The notes beneath the pieces were generated by a model. The model was not told the origin of the DNA, did not search any database, and saw only the letters and a list, made by a program, of their open reading frames with translations. From assembly GCA_037349315.1 (NCBI GenBank), contig JBAIAC010000010.1, positions 28,002,001-28,066,000 of the forward strand: a stretch of 64,000 nucleotides of DNA, read 5' to 3'. The translations under genes and the position numbers were made by a program. Below are positions 19,859 to 30,035 of this stretch, in pieces; the stretch's first letter is position 1, and each line of letters begins with the position of its first letter. The stretch is from Chelydra serpentina. Taxonomy: Eukaryota > Chordata > Testudines > Chelydridae.

Positions 19859-22010
19859 ATGCAGAGCTCTGCAGTCGTGGTGACCATGCCATCACAGAAT
19901 AGGAAGAGAGCACCAGCTTGGACTGATCGGGAAGTCTTGGACCTGATCGCTGTGTGGGGCGATGAGACCGTGCTTTCGGAGCTGTGATCCAAAAGACAGA
20001 ATGCGAAAATGTATGAGAAAATATCCAAGGCAATGTCGGAGAGAGGATACATCCAGGATGCAATGCAGTGCCACGTGAAAATCAAGGAGCTGCGACAGGC
20101 GTACCAGAAGACCAAAGAGTCCAACGGACGCTCCGGATCGCAGCCACACACATGCCGTTTTTACGAGGCACTGCATGCTATGCTCGGTGGTGCTGCCACC
20201 ACTACACCACCAGTGTCCGTGGACTCCAACGACAGGGTCTTATCTATGGCCACGTCGTCTGAAGTTTTTGCGGACGGTGAAGAAGAGGAAGGAGAGGAGG
20301 AGGACGAGACAGTCGACAGCGCTTTCACCGCTGATTTCCCCGACAGCCAGGATCTGTTCATCACCCTCACTGAGATTCCCTATGAACCCTCCCAAGGCAG
20401 CATCCCAGACCAGGAACCAGGCGAAGGATCAGCAGGTCAGTGTTTTAAACATTTATTTGGAATAGAATAGGCATGGTGTGTTAGCAATGTGTTTTTATTG
20501 CTTAATTTGCCATAGGCACTTTAGTTTTGAGTCGTTTCCAGTGCAACTACTCGAAAAGTCTGTCAATATGTATGGGGATAGAGGAGAAATCCCCATCGGA
20601 GATCTCCGCAAAGCTCTCCTGGAGGTACAGTGAAAGCTTTTGCATCAGGTTCCCAGGGAGAGTGGCCTTATTGTCTCCTCCATGGTAGGATACTTTTCCA
20701 CGCCATGCAAGCTGCAGGTACTCTGGTATCATTGCCTTGCATAGCATGGCGGCATACGGCCCCGGGGTTTGCTGGCATTCACGCAGCATGCGGTCTTTGT
20801 CTGTCTCCGTAATCCTCATCAGAGTGATATCAGTCATGGTGCCCTGGTTTGAATGAGTGGTTTTTTTTAGTATAGTGACTTCTTGATTTTTCCTTTAAAG
20901 AACGACATCCGGCGGTTTCCAGCCACGCGGGGGGGCGGGAGCTGGGAGGCTAACCGTTGAAACTTAGCGGTGCGCAGGAAGGGAGAGTTCCCGGGACCAG
21001 CCACGCGGAGGGGTGGAAAGGGTAGGCGAGCCGTTCAAACAGGGCGGTTCGCGGGCAGGGACATTTCCCGGGACCAGCCACGTGTTGGGGAGGTGGCGGG
21101 TAGGTGAGCCGTTCAAACAGAGCGGTTCGCGGGCAGGGACATTTCCCGGGAACGGCCGCGCATTGGGGAGGTGGCGGGTAGGCGAGCCATTGTAGATGAG
21201 CGGTTTTGGCAGCAGCAGGAACTGGCCACCGCTAGGAACTGTGCTTGAAACATGGGAGTACAGCACTGCTGTGAAGTAAGCTCTCAGCAGTCCAAAGGCA
21301 ACGGCTTACCATAGTCTCCAGAGAGCCGATTTCCAGTGTCCAGCCCCGCTTGTGTGATCTGTACACCAGGACCCCAGGCACTCAGTATAAAGACATAATA
21401 TTCGACCTTGTACTGAGTGCACATGTGATAGGTAGTGTGCATGGTCTTATTCACAGGGAAAGAGTATAGACATTGTTCGGGAAAATGTATCTTTCTGAGG
21501 AATTCACTCCCTTTCTCCCATCCCACATCTGCGAGTGTCTCCCGCCCTACCTGTGGATCACCCTCCCAGAGGCTTGCGCTGATCAGGCGGAGCAAAAAAA
21601 GAACCCGGGACGACATGTTTTCCAAACTGATGGTCTGTTCCCGAAATGAGGCGGCACAGCGGAGAGAGGACGTCTCAAGGTCCGAGCAAGCAGTCAGCGA
21701 ACGGGAGCAGAGGGCTGAAGCTCGCGAGGACAGGTGGTGGCAGGAAGACCAGCAGGCGACTCAAACGCTGCTGGGACTAATGAGGGAGCAAACGGACACG
21801 CTCCGGCGCCTGGTAGACGTTCTCCAGGACCGGAGACAGGAGGAAAGAGCCCCTCTTTATGTTATTTCCAACCGCCCTCCCCCGCCACAAAGTCCAATCC
21901 CCCCCTCACCCAAAGTCATTAGAACAAGGGGAGGCAGGGGCCGTGGAAATAATCACTCCACCCCTGCGGACTGCTCCAGTAGCAGAAGGCTCTCATTCCC
22001 AAAAATTTAG
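19859..22010 (+). pseudogene. Myb/SANT-like DNA-binding partner of the Harbinger, two exons, one stop codon
   Basis: Proposed exon 1 is 19,859-20,435 and exon 2 is 21,457-22,010. Exon 1 starts MQSSAVVV and carries a trihelix/Myb-like domain: APAWTDREVLDLIAVWGDE, then YEKISKAMSERGY and CHVKIKELRQAYQKTKE. An acidic stretch (EEEEGEEEDE) follows. Donor CAG|GTCAGT and acceptor TTATTCACAG|G are both phase 1. Exon 2 gives RRSKKRTRDDMFSKLM and a long charged coiled-coil-like helix, as in MSANTD-type proteins. In-frame TGA at 19,985-19,987 interrupts the domain where Arg (CGA) is likely, suggesting a single CpG-decay mutation. The exon 2 boundary is inferred from phase and acceptor quality. AATAAA is at 22,088. 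Confidence 0.75.
20920..21206. repeat. 78-bp minisatellite inside the Harbinger SANT-gene intron
   Basis: 'gagccgttcaaacag' and variants begin at 21,028, 21,106 and 21,184, exactly 78 bp apart, with a more diverged unit starting near 20,951. Each unit contains 'gcgggcagggacatttcccggga'. About 3.5 units are present, all GC-rich with many CpGs. Confidence 0.9.
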
Positions 22011-22758
22011 ATGGGTCCTTTCCTTCCCTCCAACCACACCCCACCCCAGTCCCCGTCCAAATTTCATCTCAAAACTATGCTCCCCTTAATAAAAATTTTT
22101 GTTCTGTAAAACGGAACTTTCCTTGACTTTCTTTCACAGGACGGTTTGATTTGGGGGGAAGGGGTAAGGGGATTTGTAATTTGAGACGACAGGCACCTGT
22201 ACCAGGGTACAGACAGGGGGAAAGGTTCAACAGAAAGTCACACTCACATTGCATTCACTAGGCACTCTTGTCATTCTGGGAGGGGGTTTTCATGTTCTCT
22301 ATGATGGGGGAGGGTGGCTGCAGATCTTTTGCGGCCGGCAATAGCCTGCATGACAGATCCATGCAGCAGGGGATCTGTGGCCGCAATCCACGGCCAAAAA
22401 GTCACACAGGCCCCCCCCCTCACAGAGTTGCGAACAGGAGGGGTTGCAGGCTCCGTTGAAACAAGCAGTCCACCACTGCGGACTGTTCTGGGAGCAGGAG
22501 CCTGTCATTCCCCGAGTTTGGAAGCGTCCTTTCCATCACTCCACCCGCTCCCCAACCGCAGTTGGCATCCCAGGTTAAACCCTTAACCGAGAAATCATTA
22601 ATAAAGAAGACGGTTTTAATAAACAATGTTTCCTTTATTATACTTTTAAAGCGTTGAATGAAGGGGGGGAAGGGGGTTGGTAATTGGAGAGGATAGGCAA
22701 CATTAACTGGGTAAAGAAACGGGGGCAGGTTCAGCTTTTGTTTAAACAAGTGTAACAG

Positions 22759-24042
22759 TCACTGGTTACCCTGGTCAGTCTGGAAGCTAGCTTTCAAAGC
22801 TTCCCGGATGCGCAGCACGTCCCGCTGGGATCTTCTAATCGCCCAGGTGTCCGTCTGTGCATAATCAGCAGCCAGGCGATTTGCCTCAACCTCACACCCC
22901 GCCATAAACGTCTCCCCCTTGCTCTCACAGAGATTGTGGAGCACACAGCACGCTGCAATCACAATGGGGATATTTGTTTGGCTGAGATTGGAGCGAGTAA
23001 GTAAGCTTCTCCATCTCCCTTTGAGACGCCCAAAAGCACACTCCACCACCATTCTGCACTTGCTCAGCCGGTAGTTGAAGAGCTCCTTTTCAGTGTCCAG
23101 GGCTCCTGTGTATGGCTTCATGAGCCAGGGCATTAGCGGGTAGGCTGGGTCCCCGAGGATCACTATAGGCATCTCCACATCCCCAACACTTATTTTGTGG
23201 TCTGGGAAGTAAACACCCTCCTGCAGCCGTCTAAACAGACCAGAGTTTTTGAAAACATGAGCGTCATGAACCTTGCCCGGCCATCCGACGTTGATGTTGG
23301 TAAAACGTCTTTTATGGTCCACTAGTGCTTGCAGCACCATAGAAAAATAGCCCTTACGGTTAATGTACTGGCTGCCCTGGTGGTCCTGTCCCAGGATAGG
23401 GATGTGTGTCCCATCAATAGCCCGGCCGCAGTTTGGGAATCCCATAGCAGAAAAGCCATCTATGATCACCTGCACGTCTCCAAGGGTCACTACCTTTGAG
23501 AGCAGCAGGTCAATGATTGCATGGGCAACTTGCATCACAGCAACCCCCACGGTAGACTTGCCCGCTCCAAATTGATTCGCGACTGACCGGTAGCTGTCTG
23601 GCGTTGCAAGGTTCCACAGGGCTATGGCCACTCGCTTCTGGATAGTCAGGGCAGCTCTCATTCGGGTGTCCTGGCGCTTCAGGACAGGGGACAGCAACTC
23701 ACAAAGTTCCAGGAAAGTGCCCTTACGCATCCGAAAGTTTTGCAGCCACTGGGATTCATCCCAGACCTGCAGCACTATGCGGTCCCACCCGTCAGTGCTT
23801 GTTTCCCTTGCCCAGAATCGCCGTTCCACAGGATCAACGTGACCCATTGCCACCATGATGTCTACGGGCTGGGGTCCCGTGCTTTGCGAGAGGTCTGTGC
23901 CCCTCTCAGAGTTCATGTCCTCTCGGAGCTTCCGTTGCCGCCTCGCCCTATTTCTCAGCATCTGCCTCTGGAAAAGGTGGACGATAAGGCGCGAGGTGTT
24001 GACAACGGACAGAACAGCAGCGATAATCACGGAGGGCTCCAT
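22759..24042 (-). CDS. Harbinger/PIF-type DDE transposase (HARBI1-like), intact ORF
   Basis: A 427-residue uninterrupted protein that would cut and re-insert the transposon in the nucleus with its SANT-domain partner. A basic N-terminal stretch (residues 28-42, RNRARRQRKLR) precedes a helix-turn-helix-like region at about 133-172. The catalytic triad expected for the family is visible: D210 in AIDGTHIP, D298 in LGDPAYPLMPWLMKPY and E334 in VVECAFGRLKGRW. YINRKGYFS and KVHDAHVFKNS, which usually accompany the family, are also present. Length is typical (350-450 residues). No stop or frameshift is seen, unlike almost every other element in the window. An intact reading frame does not prove activity, since the SANT partner carries a stop. 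Confidence 0.93.
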   Translation of the reverse strand: MEPSVIIAAVLSVVNTSRLIVHLFQRQMLRNRARRQRKLREDMNSERGTDLSQSTGPQPVDIMVAMGHVDPVERRFWARETSTDGWDRIVLQVWDESQWLQNFRMRKGTFLELCELLSPVLKRQDTRMRAALTIQKRVAIALWNLATPDSYRSVANQFGAGKSTVGVAVMQVAHAIIDLLLSKVVTLGDVQVIIDGFSAMGFPNCGRAIDGTHIPILGQDHQGSQYINRKGYFSMVLQALVDHKRRFTNINVGWPGKVHDAHVFKNSGLFRRLQEGVYFPDHKISVGDVEMPIVILGDPAYPLMPWLMKPYTGALDTEKELFNYRLSKCRMVVECAFGRLKGRWRSLLTRSNLSQTNIPIVIAACCVLHNLCESKGETFMAGCEVEANRLAADYAQTDTWAIRRSQRDVLRIREALKASFQTDQGNQ

Positions 24043-24447
24043 GCTTGCTGTCCTGTGGCGTCCGCGTTGTCAATCACCAGAAAAGGGCGCGAATTAATTG
24101 CCCGCCGGTGCTTTCACGGAGGGAGGGTGGGAGTGTGGGTCGAATGACAACATTTACCCAAAACCACCCTCGACACATTTTTGGCCCCAGAAGGTACTGG
24201 GGGCTACACCCAGAATTCCAATGGACAGCGGGGACTGCGGGAACTGTGGGATAGCTACCCACAGTGCACCGCTTGCAATGTCGATGCTTGCCCCGTTACT
24301 GTGGACTCACAAACTCGAATTAATATCTTTGGTGTGGATTTGCACGCTTGACTTTGTAATATCGGTTTCATAAGTTAAGTTTAAGAAAAATCGAACTACT
24401 CTCATAGTGTAGACATACCCTAGTGTCCTTCCTCATGAGTTCAAACT

Positions 24448-24602
24448 CAGGACCAGATACCGCCCCCCCTTACTTATGTGGACTACTCAGTAGTCTCACT
24501 GAAGGCAATTGGATTACTTGTGCTTAAAGGTTTTGCTAGATCAGTGCCTATTGGTCGAGTAAGGTGCTACTTGACATGAGTAAAGGTAGCAGGATCTGGC
24601 CC
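24448..24602. mobile_element. Short TIR MITE (CAGGACCAGATAC...GATCTGGCCC)
   Basis: The right end inverted reads GGGCCAGATCCTGCTACC and the left end AGGACCAGATACCGCC. They are approximate inverse complements, with 'ctcactgaaggcaattggattac' inside. No coding capacity. It lies just outside the Harbinger right terminus. Confidence 0.55.
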
Positions 24603-24619
24603 AAAATGGTTGCTGTGAA

Positions 24620-25700
24620 GAGGGGGGGAAAGCCCTTTCTTTCTCAATAGCTTCTTTATTGTTCCTTGATTAGTCTGCTTACTTACATTGCAAAACAAAT
24701 ACCCCCACTACTAATAAGCACCTCAGAAGTTGCCTACAATACCATCAGACCACACACCACTGCTGGCAGTTCCATCAGATCCAGGCAGTTACCAGGATGA
24801 CAAGTCCTTTGCCCTATTCAGTTCTCTGAGTGAATATCAGTCTATTTTACAGCGAGATCTGGCTCTTGCTTTTCCGATTTGCATCTTTTAAAGTGAGCTA
24901 TTTGCAGCGAACAATTTATTAGACTAATTTAGTCTTTTTACCTCTGAAATTATCTATGAACATATTTTACATGAATTTATTTTAAGTTATTCAATGTGTT
25001 TTTGCAAACATATTTTAGCTCATGGATTGCCTGACATTGTCCACCATTACTACTGCTTTGAGAATTTGCTATTAATAATTTACTATTTCTTAGTCTCAGC
25101 TCCCTGACTGAATGATTTCTAGTCCCAGAAGAGCTTTCAAGAAGTTGATGCAAACACTTCTGGTGTGAATGTTCATGCAAATACATATTTTCATGAGTGT
25201 GCCTGAAAATTTCTCTTTCTAGAATATGCTTGTTAACCAAAAACTTGCATATACAAATGTTTAGGGAAGCAAATAAATGGTCACAAATAGTAACAAATGT
25301 GTGAATTTATTCTAATGAATGTTCACAGATACTTTTTTACAGCGTTTACTCAACTGTTGTCATCTCTGACTTGGGGGGTGCGTGGAAGTGCAGTCATGAC
25401 TTCTCTGATATCTTTGTATGACTTTCTTATCTTGTATGAATCTGCCAATTTTATAATCATACTCATGAAACATAAGGATGCTGCTCAGGTACGCACCATC
25501 CAAATTCTGCAGGCTCAGAACCAACCCACTATTGATTTGGGTGAATCAGTTTAATCATAAAACGAGACAAGTGATTTGCTTTGAACTGTTCTTTCAAAAA
25601 GAATAAAATAAAATAAATATCCTACTGTAGGACAACCTATGATAAGCTGAAGAATCCTAAAAATACCACTATCCAGTCTCTCTAATAAAAGTGTAAATGC
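24620..25700. other. Intergenic sequence, nothing recognised
   Basis: AT-rich DNA without supported features. Confidence 0.4.
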
Positions 25701-25705
25701 ACTTT

Positions 25706-25836
25706 AGGTGACCATACAGCAAGTGTGAAAAATCAGGATTTTTTTTCCCAGGGCAGGAGGGAGGGAAGTCGCATATATAAGACAAAGCCCCTAATACCCT
25801 TACAGTCCCAATAATATCAGAACATCAGGTCATTCT
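25706..25836. mobile_element. Short TIR MITE (AGGTGACCATAC...GGTCATTCT)
   Basis: Left AGGTGACCATACAGCAAGTG and right ATCAGGTCATTCT are approximate inverse complements. The interior includes 'gtgtgaaaaatcaggatt' and 'atatataagacaaag', shared with a widespread sauropsid MITE as I remember it. Confidence 0.5.
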
Positions 25837-25859
25837 AACTTTAGTGCACCCATCACCAT

Positions 25860-26555
25860 AGTACCTGGGCACTATTTAACACTTAAGGGATCCATAAATT
25901 CCCTCTGCAGGTGCCCCAATTTTCCTTCCCTCCCGCAGCGGGAGTGGAACATGGAGGGGGAGTTTGTGGTGTGCTTTGCCCTCTCTCCTCTAGTCCTCTG
26001 AGAATGAGGGAGGACTGCCCTGCAGATGTTGGTCAAGGAGGCGCTGTCAGAAACTGCTCCTGGCTGGCAAGGGAGTGCTGGGGGGGGGGGGGGGTGCAGC
26101 CAGATTTCTCTCTGCTTTTTCCCAGTGGACAAACGTGGGAGGGGGAGTGGTACTCGCCCCCTCTCCCCCGGCGCTCCACGTATTCAGGTCACTTTTCCCA
26201 CCTGCTGTGCTGTGAAGCGAGCATCAGGAGCTGCTGCTCTCCTACTCTGGCTTCACGGAGCCCAGGTGGGGAAAGTGACCTGGATGCGAAGAAGAGCCCT
26301 GGAGCTGCTCCCCCGTCACAGCCCCTAGGGGTGCATAGAGGAAAAGCAGCATGGGGGAGAAGAGCAGCAGTGCCAGTTGCTCCATGCATCTAGGTCAGTT
26401 TCCCGCTTGAGTGCAGGACAGTGGGGTGCAGGGGTTGGGGCAAAGTGTAGGAGTTGGGGAGAAAGGGGGGAGCATGGGGAGCCCAGGGGCACCCAAGAGG
26501 TTCAAGGGAACCCAAATACCATTTCCCCCAGGGCAGCCCCGCGTGTCACATGTGG
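25860..26555. other. GC-rich DNA upstream of SHPRH, with a 15-G run
   Basis: Composition rises toward the promoter. An uninterrupted run of 15 G lies at 26,080-26,094. The long frames here contain no recognisable domain and extend into the SINE, so I do not call them genes. Confidence 0.5.
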
Positions 26556-26737
26556 GGGGAGGGATAGCTCAGTGGTTTGAGCATTGGCCTGCTAAACCCA
26601 GGGTTGAGAGTTCAATCCTTGAGGGGGCCATTTGGGGATATGGGGCAAAAACTGGGGATTGGTCCTGCTTTGAGCAGGGGGTTGGACTAGATAACTTCCT
26701 AAGGTCCCTTCCAACCGTGATATTCTATGATTCTATG
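26556..26737 (+). mobile_element. tRNA-derived SINE with CR1-like tail (turtle cry/polIII SINE type)
   Basis: The head resembles a tRNA gene: GGATAGCTCAGTGGTTTGAG (A box) and GAGTTCAATCC (B box), about 31 bp apart. A unique middle follows, then a CR1-type tail 'ggttggactagataacttcc...ggtcccttccaaccgtgatattctatgattctatg'. Such a head-tail fusion is characteristic of the tortoise polIII/cry SINEs, mobilised by CR1 LINEs. It lies about 230 bp upstream of the NRF1-like promoter site of SHPRH. It is not a functional tRNA gene because the cloverleaf is not complete. Confidence 0.85.
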
Positions 26738-26972
26738 TTTCCCTGTGAGGACAGGGTGGGGGAATTTGCTGCGGGCGTTTTACGGCTGTTGCTGCTTCAA
26801 AATCTCATCCCACCAGCACTCCTGAGCCCGGCTGTCCCGGATCAGCCCAGCCAGCCCCTGCCGCGTGACAGCGCCTGTTCCCTGCCCCCCGCCACTCTCC
26901 GCCCTCCCTCGTGCGGCTGCGAGGAACCCACACGAGCCGTACAGGCCCCGCCTCCGCGTTGGGACTGGCCAT

Positions 26973-26984
26973 TGCGCATGCGCC
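26973..26984. promoter_or_regulatory. NRF1-like site
   Basis: TGCGCATGCGCC matches the NRF1 palindrome TGCGCATGCGCA at 11 of 12 positions and sits centrally in the CpG island, about 250 bp upstream of the exon 1 donor. Confidence 0.7.
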
Positions 26985-26999
26985 AGCTCGGTGCCCGAA

Positions 27000-27238
27000 C
27001 TTTCCTTTCCGCCGGCGCAGCCTCTGCTGGCTGGGAGGCTCCTTCCAATACCGAACGGGCGCGTTCTCGTGCCCTCGGGAGCGCGCGCGGCTGGAAGGAC
27101 GTTGTTGACTGTGGCCCCCTCGTCAGCCCCCCGCAGCGCTGCGGGTTCTCGTACGAGCGCAGCCGCCCGGGAGCCGCTCGCCGGGGGCCGCCCTGAGGGG
27201 CCGGAAGGAGCCGGCGCAGGAGCTGACTCGTCCCCTAG
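27000..27238 (+). other. SHPRH: SHPRH exon 1 (5' UTR), 3' boundary defined, 5' end approximate
   Basis: The donor CTAG|GTAGGT at 27,238/27,239 is the best splice donor leaving the CpG island. The next exon carries the ATG, so this exon would be entirely untranslated. The start of transcription is not visible in the sequence, and 27,000 is only a guess based on the promoter motifs. Intron 1 would be 9,093 bp. Confidence 0.5.
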
Positions 27239-27808
27239 GTAGGTTCAGTGCGGGAGGGGGCCTGCCAGGCTGTGGGTCCCGTCCCCGCAGGGCGCCCCCC
27301 CCCCCGTGTCACGGTGCAGCAGCCCCGCCCCGGGGCTCCCCTCGGCTGGGGGGCTGGTGTACCCCGCGTGTGCTGCCTGCGCCCGGCTCCCCCTTCGCCC
27401 GGCCCCGCTTTGCCGCCCGAGTGCCCGGTTGTGCTGTGAAAGGGCAAAGTCTCTTCGCCTCCCCCTGCTGCCCCCCCCGCGCCCCCCCTTTGCACGGGGA
27501 CGTTCCGGTGGGTAGGAGAGGCCAGGCCCGAAGTGGGGCTCTGAGCCGGGCCCCCAAATAAATCCGTGTCTCTGGGAAGACGCGAGCGCTTCTGATACAG
27601 CCAAGCGGTGACAATTTCCCCCTTTGGCTAAATTGCAACCTCGCTCAGGCAGCTCTTCGGGACGAGGGCCCCTTGTCTCCCTTGTTTCTGTAGCAAAGCA
27701 ATGCAAGAATATACCCTGCTTTGGAACAAGGTAAACGTACCATTGCACATAAGTGTCCCTGCCCGCAAAGGGCTTGCGGTCTGGGACGGGAATGGGTACA
27801 TTGCAATA

Positions 27809-28030
27809 CAGGAGAATCCCATTTACCTGTTATCTGGCTCTACGGATTAACCAAACCACCCGTGGCGCGCACCCAGGAATAGAGTAAGGGAAATTGACGC
27901 TGTCAGTCGCGGGTGGCGGGGCTCAGGCTGGCAGCCCCGAAATCCCCTATCCATTCTTCTGTTTATCTGAATTTTTGTTTGTCCGACGTGGCCCCAGTCC
28001 CAATTAGATCGGATAAATCGGGATCCACTG
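27809..28030. mobile_element. Tigger/mariner-like MITE in intron 1
   Basis: Left end CAGGAGAATCCCATTTACC is preceded by TA. The right end inverted reads CAGTGGATCCCGATTTATCC. The two are similar inverted termini of the pogo/Tigger form. The right-hand TA is not preserved exactly, so the boundary is approximate. Confidence 0.55.
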
Positions 28031-28518
28031 TGTAATGTTATACAGGAGAGTGGGGGCTGTGAACTCACAGCTGGAATGCTTCAAAGAACACAGCTGGGTT
28101 TTCAGAAGTTCTTTCAGGGCAGTGAGTGTGCTTTGTTCAGGTTTGCAAATGGGTGTGTACATGTACATTATAAATATTAACTCTGTTTGCTCTGTATTCA
28201 TGCAGTAAGTGTGTAATAAGGAAAAATAAAGACGGAAGATTGGTGAGTGCAGTTATAATGTCAGTAACCTTGGTGCTGCCCAAGTTTCACCAGCTTCCGA
28301 AATGCAGTATTTTGGAGGTATCAACATATCATACATTAGCTTTATTTGGAGTAGTCCACTGAGGAGAAATGTTTTATTATTCAAAAGATACTCTTCTGCT
28401 TTCATATTCTTTTGATGTTTCAAGTAGCTCCCCAGCTACTTGAAAAAATTGGAAAAAAGAGATGTTAGAATGTATGACGTTGAAGCATGCAATAATAATG
28501 TAAAAACATAGTGTAGCA

Positions 28519-28651
28519 CAGTGGTTCTCAACCATTTTTCATTTGCAGAACTTACACATTTTCAAATGGAGGTGCAGCGGACCCCTTTAGAATTCTTAGA
28601 CATAGTCTGCGGACCCTTGGGTGTCCATGGGCCATAAGTTCAGAACCACTG
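28519..28651. mobile_element. hAT MITE, 133 bp
   Basis: Left CAGTGGTTCTCAACC and right GTTCAGAACCACTG are inverse complements. The flanking 8-mers are GTGTAGCA (28,511-28,518) and GTCTAGGA (28,652-28,659), 6/8 identical. The internal 'gcggacccttgggtgtccatgg' is typical of this short amniote hAT MITE. Confidence 0.75.
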
Positions 28652-28659
28652 GTCTAGGA

Positions 28660-30030
28660 AATCTGAGCTCCCGTAAGGAATTACATAAGACCCCAAAAAA
28701 CCCACATGCCCAATACAATAAGAAATAATGTGATATAGCACAGTTTTAAAGATCATTGCAAATTCAGAGGGTATTTTAGAAATCCTTTAGCTTGGCAAAG
28801 ATTACATAAAAAAACCTAAATTCCCAATCTGTCAAACACTTAGCCACATGCTTTCTTTGCAGGACTGGGGCCTCATATTGTGGACATGATTGCATCATCA
28901 TTAAAGAGACACTTAAAATCATGTATGAAACAAACAGATTTCTTTAACTGTGTTTGTAATTATGACCTATATTCAGCTGGTTCATGCAGGGAGCACTCCA
29001 TGGATTTGATTGAAGGATACTGGCCTTTGCTGTTCACATTAAGTGCAAGAAGTCTACAAATCCAATTAGCTTGTCTTTGTTTTTTTCTATTCTTAAAGCT
29101 TGCACTTTTCTCCGTTTTGATACTGATAATCAGACAGTTTCACTTTCATCTTCTTAGGTGTGCAATGTTTGGAATTCAAACAGTATAGATTGTCGTCTAA
29201 AAACATTTCACTAGACTCATCTTAATGATGAAAAATTTGTTTGGGTTGGTGTGTATAGGCTTTATACAGTCTTGTTTGTATGAAATGTAAATTGTGAGTT
29301 AAATTTAAGTTGACAGTGTCCATTTACATTGAAGAAGCATGTTTAATGTCAAATTAACAGGACACTAGATTCCAAATATATATATATAATATTACATATA
29401 CTATATTAGCCTAAAAATGTTTGTCATACTCTTGTTGATTTTACTTACTTTATTTTAATGTATGGGGAAGAGTCCATAGGCAGGCAGACAGATGAGGGTG
29501 CTGAACAGGAGCCTTGGAAATAACCTTGATTATTGGAGTTGGGGGGAAGGGTACCAGATTTTCTAACCCTGCATTTACAATAGTGCGTATACATTTACGT
29601 GTTGTCTTATTTAACTAGCCATGTGCACATGCAGATACCTTTTTGCTTGCCTAAACTATGTGTGCAAAAGTGTGCATGCAATTGTGTCTAATTTGAAATC
29701 CAGTCATTGTTTCCTCACCTGAGCTCCAACAGTTGTTCATGGATTTATGTTAAAGAGGATGACAGCTTCTATTTTTCTGGGTACCTAATGCTAACCATTT
29801 TGTGGAGTATCAAAACATTACTCAGAAGAGGCTGCTATCACCCACCCTTCAGCTGGATGAATGCAAAAAGGGCAGCTGCCTATTAGCAAGCATGGGGAAA
29901 TTGTTGGCATTATAATGAAAGGTATGTGGGATCTTAGAGTGATGATTAAATTTGATCCTGAGACCATGTGCAATGGGAGAGTCCAGTTCACGTGCCAGTG
30001 ATTTTAAAAGGATACTACTGATATCTGTTT
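28660..30030. other. Intron 1 sequence, nothing recognised
   Basis: AT-rich DNA with a short (TA)n at about 29,380-29,390. The 102-codon frame at 28,880-29,188 has a hydrophobic run but no partner exons or recognisable domain, and I treat it as chance. Confidence 0.4.
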
Positions 30031-30035
30031 ATATT

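Larger units (their letters stand above)
19469..24420. mobile_element. Nearly complete Harbinger (PIF) DNA transposon, 4.95 kb
   Basis: The left terminus reads GGCCTGGTCTACACTA. The right terminus, inverted, reads GGGTATGTCTACACTA. TTA lies outside the left end and TA outside the right, consistent with the TWA target preference of Harbinger elements. Inside are the two proteins these elements need, in convergent arrangement: a Myb/SANT DNA-binding partner on + (19,859-22,010) and a DDE transposase on - (24,042-22,759). The SANT AATAAA at 22,088 and a minus-strand AATAAA (plus-strand 22,634-22,639) lie between them. A shorter element with the same terminus is at 40,222-40,459. Confidence 0.9.
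26760..27560 (+). promoter_or_regulatory. SHPRH: CpG-island promoter of SHPRH
   Basis: About 800 bp of GC- and CpG-rich single-copy DNA directly upstream of and across the non-coding first exon. It contains an NRF1-like palindrome, a GC box (CCCCGCCTCC at 26,947-26,956) and ETS-like CTTTCC blocks, and has no TATA box at a sensible distance. This is the usual layout for a housekeeping repair gene. The other GC-rich patches in the window (4.2, 32.6, 34.6 and 60.8 kb) are repeats. Confidence 0.85.

Noticed and set aside
22088..22640. Overlapping minus and plus frames between the two Harbinger genes
   Set aside because: They fall in the 3' UTRs of the convergent genes and have no family resemblance.
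26561..26640. Possible tRNA gene
   Set aside because: A and B boxes are present, but the acceptor stem does not pair and a CR1-like tail follows, so it is a SINE head.
1..26700. Exons of an upstream neighbour such as GRM1
   Set aside because: No conserved receptor-like coding segment with splice signals was found on either strand. Everything protein-like is transposon-derived.
26411..27196. 261-codon open frame upstream of SHPRH
   Set aside because: It runs through the tRNA-derived SINE and into the CpG island. The SINE part translates the same way at any copy, and the rest has no domain.
28880..29188. 102-codon frame with a hydrophobic run in SHPRH intron 1
   Set aside because: No recognisable domain, no splice partners and no codon-usage signal visible by eye.
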